Shown piece by piece: positions 62,262 to 64,000 of a stretch of 64,000 nt of DNA (position 1 is its first letter; every line of letters starts with the position of its first letter). A program made the position numbers and the translations under genes. The DNA comes from Rhodobacteraceae bacterium Alg231-04. GTDB lineage: Bacteria; Pseudomonadota; Alphaproteobacteria; Rhodobacterales; Rhodobacteraceae. Where the stretch lies: contig FREY01000002.1 of NCBI GenBank assembly GCA_900143635.1, positions 8,429-72,428 of the forward strand, given 5' to 3'. The notes under the pieces are model-generated. The model saw nothing but the letters and a program-made list of their open reading frames with translations, had not been told where the DNA came from and ran no database searches.

Positions 62262-62357
62262 GCTGTTTCAAATTTTTGCCGCCAATTCCGCGCGGCTTGG
62301 AACTTGTGAAAATCTGACAATCCGCTACAAGGCCCGATCTTCCGCGCATGCCGCGCG

Positions 62358-62389
62358 GACAAGTCGCCGCTACCTTGTCTAAAAAACGG
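62358..62389 (+). promoter_or_regulatory. preQ1-I riboswitch (translational)
   Basis: P1 is GACAAG (62358-62363) with CUUGUC (62374-62379). The loop UCGCCGCUAC (62364-62373) resembles the loops of known preQ1-I aptamers. An A-rich tail UAAAAAACGG (62380-62389) follows, and CCG (62367-62369) can pair with CGG (62387-62389) to make the pseudoknot P2. C62373, just 5' of the 3' P1 strand, is in the place of the ligand-reading cytosine. The GGA that would serve as ribosome site lies at 62388-62390, within P2, so ligand should block translation of the transporter gene beginning 62397. Confidence 0.9.
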
Positions 62390-62396
62390 AAATGAA

Positions 62397-63032
62397 ATGA
62401 AACGTTCCTATCTCCCTGGCATTCTTGCCATGGCCGCTGTTGTGGTCGCCTCCAACATTCTGGTGCAATTCCTGTTCGGCAACTGGCTGACCTGGGGCGC
62501 CTTCACCTATCCCATCGCCTTTCTGATCACCGACATCATGAACCGCGTTTATGGCAAAAATGCCGCGCGTCGTGTGGTGCTGGCCGGCTTTGTCACCGGT
62601 GTTGCCTGCTCACTGATCGGCACCCAGATCATGCTGCAGGGCGACGGCTATACATACCCCGCCGTGACCCTGCGCATCGCCATTGCCTCCGGCCTGGCCT
62701 TCCTGACCGCCCAGTTGCTGGATGTCTCGGTCTTTGCCGCTTTCCGTGAAGGAAAATGGTGGCGTGCGCCGCTGGCCTCCACCCTCGTGGGCTCTTCTGT
62801 CGATACCGCACTGTTCTTCACCATCGCCTTTTCCGGCGCGTTGACCTGGATCGAACCGGGCAATGATGTGTCCTGGGCGGGCGAGGTTTTGCCGCTCTTG
62901 GGTGCGGGTCCGATGATGCCTCTTTGGGTGTCGCTGGGCTTTGCTGACTGGCTGGTGAAACTGTCTCTGGCGCTTGTGGCACTTGTGCCATTCCGCATCA
63001 TCGTGGGGAAGCTTAACACACAGCCCACATGA
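62397..63032 (+). CDS. yhhQ: Queuosine precursor transporter (YhhQ/VUT family)
   Basis: A 211-residue inner-membrane protein of the DUF165 family that imports preQ0/preQ1 for tRNA queuosine synthesis. It has about six helices; the family segment near the N-terminus is SNILVQFLFGNWLTWGAFTYP with the following PIAFLITDIMNRVYG, and the later part has GSSVDTALFFTIAFSG. Assignment is supported by the preQ1-I riboswitch whose tail covers its ribosome site. It is monocistronic, followed by a separate small transcription unit. Confidence 0.92.
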   Translation: MKRSYLPGILAMAAVVVASNILVQFLFGNWLTWGAFTYPIAFLITDIMNRVYGKNAARRVVLAGFVTGVACSLIGTQIMLQGDGYTYPAVTLRIAIASGLAFLTAQLLDVSVFAAFREGKWWRAPLASTLVGSSVDTALFFTIAFSGALTWIEPGNDVSWAGEVLPLLGAGPMMPLWVSLGFADWLVKLSLALVALVPFRIIVGKLNTQPT

Positions 63033-63103
63033 TTTTGTTTTGACATCTCCGATTTTTGTGGCACGCTTGTATCAGGCGTAACAACACGAAAGGAGGTGCT
63101 CTA

Positions 63104-63175
63104 GTGTCTATTGGGAACTTGGAGATCGCAGTTGGAACAGTTCGGGATAGCGGTGTTGAGGCAGCCCTCAGCTAA
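63104..63175 (+). CDS. Possible 23-residue leader peptide inside the candidate RNA
   Basis: GTG at 63104 lies 4-5 bases after a strong ribosome site (AAGGAGGTG) and opens a frame of 23 codons: MSIGNLEIAVGTVRDSGVEA followed by ALS, then TAA. The peptide is not hydrophobic and has no run of one amino acid, so it is not an obvious toxin or amino-acid attenuator leader. A second 8-codon frame (GTG/ATG, ending AAA) starts directly after its stop. It may be real but may also be incidental to the RNA fold. Confidence 0.3.
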   Translation: MSIGNLEIAVGTVRDSGVEAALS

Positions 63176-63225
63176 GTGATGCACGAATTGGCGGCCGCCT
63201 AACCGGCGCACCTCCATACTCAAGA

Positions 63226-63260
63226 TGGGTTGTCCGTTACGCTTTCGGACAGCCCATTTT
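63226..63260 (+). terminator. Rho-independent terminator between the candidate RNA and arfB
   Basis: An 11-bp stem (63226-63236 with 63246-63256, one G·U) with loop TTACGCTTT is followed by TTTT at 63257-63260. It ends the small transcription unit downstream of yhhQ, and arfB starts 92 bases later. Confidence 0.9.
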
Positions 63261-63351
63261 CATTTGGCGCACCGCTTTGGTCCCGCGCCAATATTCTTCA
63301 AAGAAGATTGCAAGGAAATTCAAAAATCCTTGTCCCGCCGCGGAGCAACTA

Positions 63352-63771
63352 ATGCTGCACATCACGGATGACATCTTCATTCAGGACTGGGAGCTGACCG
63401 AACAATTTGTCCGCGCCTCCGGCCCTGGCGGGCAGAACGTCAACAAGGTGTCCACCGCTGTCGAGCTGCGCTTTGAGGCGGAACGCTCCCCCTCGCTGGA
63501 GGGCCCGGTCAAAACCCGCCTCAGACGGCTGGCGGGTCGGCGCTGGACCAAAGAGGGGGCAATTGTGCTGTTCTGCGACGAGACCCGCAGCCAGCAGCGC
63601 AACCGTGATCTGGCCCGCGAAAGACTGGCCGAGCTGATCCGGAAGGCGCTGGTAAAGCCAAAGCGCCGGATCAAGACAAAGCCTACCCGCGGCTCTGTCG
63701 AGCGGCGAATCGCTGCCAAGAAACAGCGCGGCGAAGTGAAAGGCCTGCGCGGACGCATCGACAACGACTGA
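63352..63771 (+). CDS. arfB: Alternative ribosome-rescue factor ArfB (YaeJ)
   Basis: A 139-residue peptidyl-tRNA hydrolase that frees ribosomes stalled on truncated mRNA. It has the release-factor GGQ motif at residues 26-28 in RASGPGGQNVNKVSTAVELR, and a C-terminal basic tail (KPKRRIKTKPTRGSVERR, KQRGEVKGLRGR) that inserts into the empty mRNA channel. Both are intact. The ATG at 63352 has GGAG upstream; a longer in-frame start to 63277 is not homologous. It is an important backup or substitute for trans-translation in alphaproteobacteria. Confidence 0.95.
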   Translation: MLHITDDIFIQDWELTEQFVRASGPGGQNVNKVSTAVELRFEAERSPSLEGPVKTRLRRLAGRRWTKEGAIVLFCDETRSQQRNRDLARERLAELIRKALVKPKRRIKTKPTRGSVERRIAAKKQRGEVKGLRGRIDND

Positions 63772-63828
63772 GAGATTGCGCCGCCCGTCTGCGCTGCTAA
63801 CCTGCGCCCATTGATTTGGGAGAGTTTG

Positions 63829-64000
63829 ATGAGATTAGAGGGCAAAACCGCCATCGTTACAGGTGCCGCTTCGGGCTTTGGCACCGGCATAGCGCGCAAA
63901 TTCATCGCTGAGGGCGCCCGCGTGATGATCGCTGACATCAACGCCGATGCCGCCGCTGCGACAGCCGCAGAATTGGGCAAAGGCGCCATAGCGCAGGCCG
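63829..64000 (+). CDS. SDR family oxidoreductase, N-terminal part (cut by window end)
   Basis: The first 57 codons of a short-chain dehydrogenase/reductase: MRLEGKTAIVTGAASGFGTG contains the TGxxxGxG NAD(P)-binding loop, followed by GARVMIADINAD, where the aspartate after the second strand suggests NAD rather than NADP. GGGAGAG lies upstream of the ATG. The catalytic Ser-Tyr-Lys part is outside the window, so the substrate cannot be guessed. Confidence 0.85.
   Translation, partial: MRLEGKTAIVTGAASGFGTGIARKFIAEGARVMIADINADAAAATAAELGKGAIAQA

Larger units (their letters stand above)
63040..63260 (+). ncRNA. Candidate structured RNA or attenuated leader, unknown family
   Basis: This 221-base unit lies between yhhQ and arfB. 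TTGACA at 63040-63045 is a perfect -35 box, though I cannot find a well-spaced -10. GGAGGTGC (63092-63099), a strong ribosome site, is exactly complementary to GCACCTCC (63208-63215), closing a 124-base domain. Within it, TTGAGG-CAGC-CCTCAG forms a hairpin near 63155-63170. A strong terminator follows at 63226-63260. Two very short frames, 63104-63175 and 63176-63202, abut inside. It matches no RNA class that I can name; it could be a small RNA, an attenuator, or a small-peptide gene. Confidence 0.5.

Noticed and set aside
63176-63202. Short frame ending in AAA, considered as a tmRNA proteolysis tag
   Set aside because: An in-frame stop directly upstream prevents a resume codon and tag of normal length, and no tRNA-like acceptor or T arm is present nearby.

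Overview
The window is GC-rich, densely packed chromosomal DNA from an alphaproteobacterium, most likely a marine roseobacter-group Rhodobacteraceae (Phaeobacter/Ruegeria/Leisingera type). The evidence is the separate F0 ATP synthase operon in the order atpI-atpB-atpE-atpF'-atpF, the gpmI-envC-ctpA cluster, a zinc-free L36 next to a tRNA-Val, the NDUFS6-like zinc-finger protein, and several small families that I associate with this group (DUF6478-like, DUF1203, DUF2092). The species assignment is inference from gene content and protein resemblance.

Layout. 1-191: right end of an IS5-type insertion sequence, cut by the window edge. 247-9083: accessory metabolism and stress genes on both strands: a HAD phosphatase, a YCII protein, a U32 family protein, an orphan urea-type binding protein, the operon fghA-sthA-UPF0178, an AEC carrier and a DUF2798 protein. 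9226-17544: polA, a more AT-rich patch with a secreted protein and a YrbL-like protein, a flavodoxin-like protein, a zinc-finger protein, an ABC ATPase without its permease, DUF1203, an ArsR regulator and an EamA exporter. 17745-20418: the F0 operon, with perfect hairpins on both sides of atpE and a strong terminator. 20534-28609: a His/Pro-rich peptidoglycan-binding protein, DUF2092, YbhB/YbcL, an AraC regulator, rpmJ, tRNA-Val(GAC), N-formylglutamate amidohydrolase, accD-folC and a CPBP protease. 28599-36528: a very unusual 1020-residue ABC/cyclic-nucleotide-binding protein, a lipoprotein, a DUF6478-like pair, ada, and a ClpP-like protein with a PAN domain. 36746-55929: ctpA-envC-gpmI, an Ntn hydrolase, a C-terminally shortened dnaE2, the pbpC/alpha-2-macroglobulin pair, a soluble hybrid histidine kinase and yaaA. 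55961-64000: recQ, yggT, a thioesterase, the operon UMF1-mepA-phytase-like, a preQ1-I riboswitch with its queuosine-precursor transporter, a candidate non-coding RNA, arfB and the start of an SDR gene.

Shared themes. Several loci act on the envelope: envC, ctpA, mepA, pbpC with alpha-2-macroglobulin, and a peptidoglycan-binding protein. Energy metabolism is represented by the F0 sector, sthA and gpmI. Genome maintenance is represented by polA, dnaE2, recQ and ada.

Most notable points: (i) the ABC-like protein at 28599-31661 has lost every ATPase motif, carries a 250-residue insert and a C-terminal Crp-type sensor domain, and its gene overlaps that of a CPBP protease; (ii) an independent transcription unit at about 63040-63260 has a Shine-Dalgarno closed into a long-range stem, two tiny abutting reading frames and a strong terminator; (iii) a translational preQ1-I riboswitch lies at 62358-62389; (iv) DnaE2 lacks its OB-fold end and has no imuAB neighbours; (v) atpE is bracketed by perfect hairpins. 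I saw no CRISPR array, prophage, rRNA or plasmid origin.
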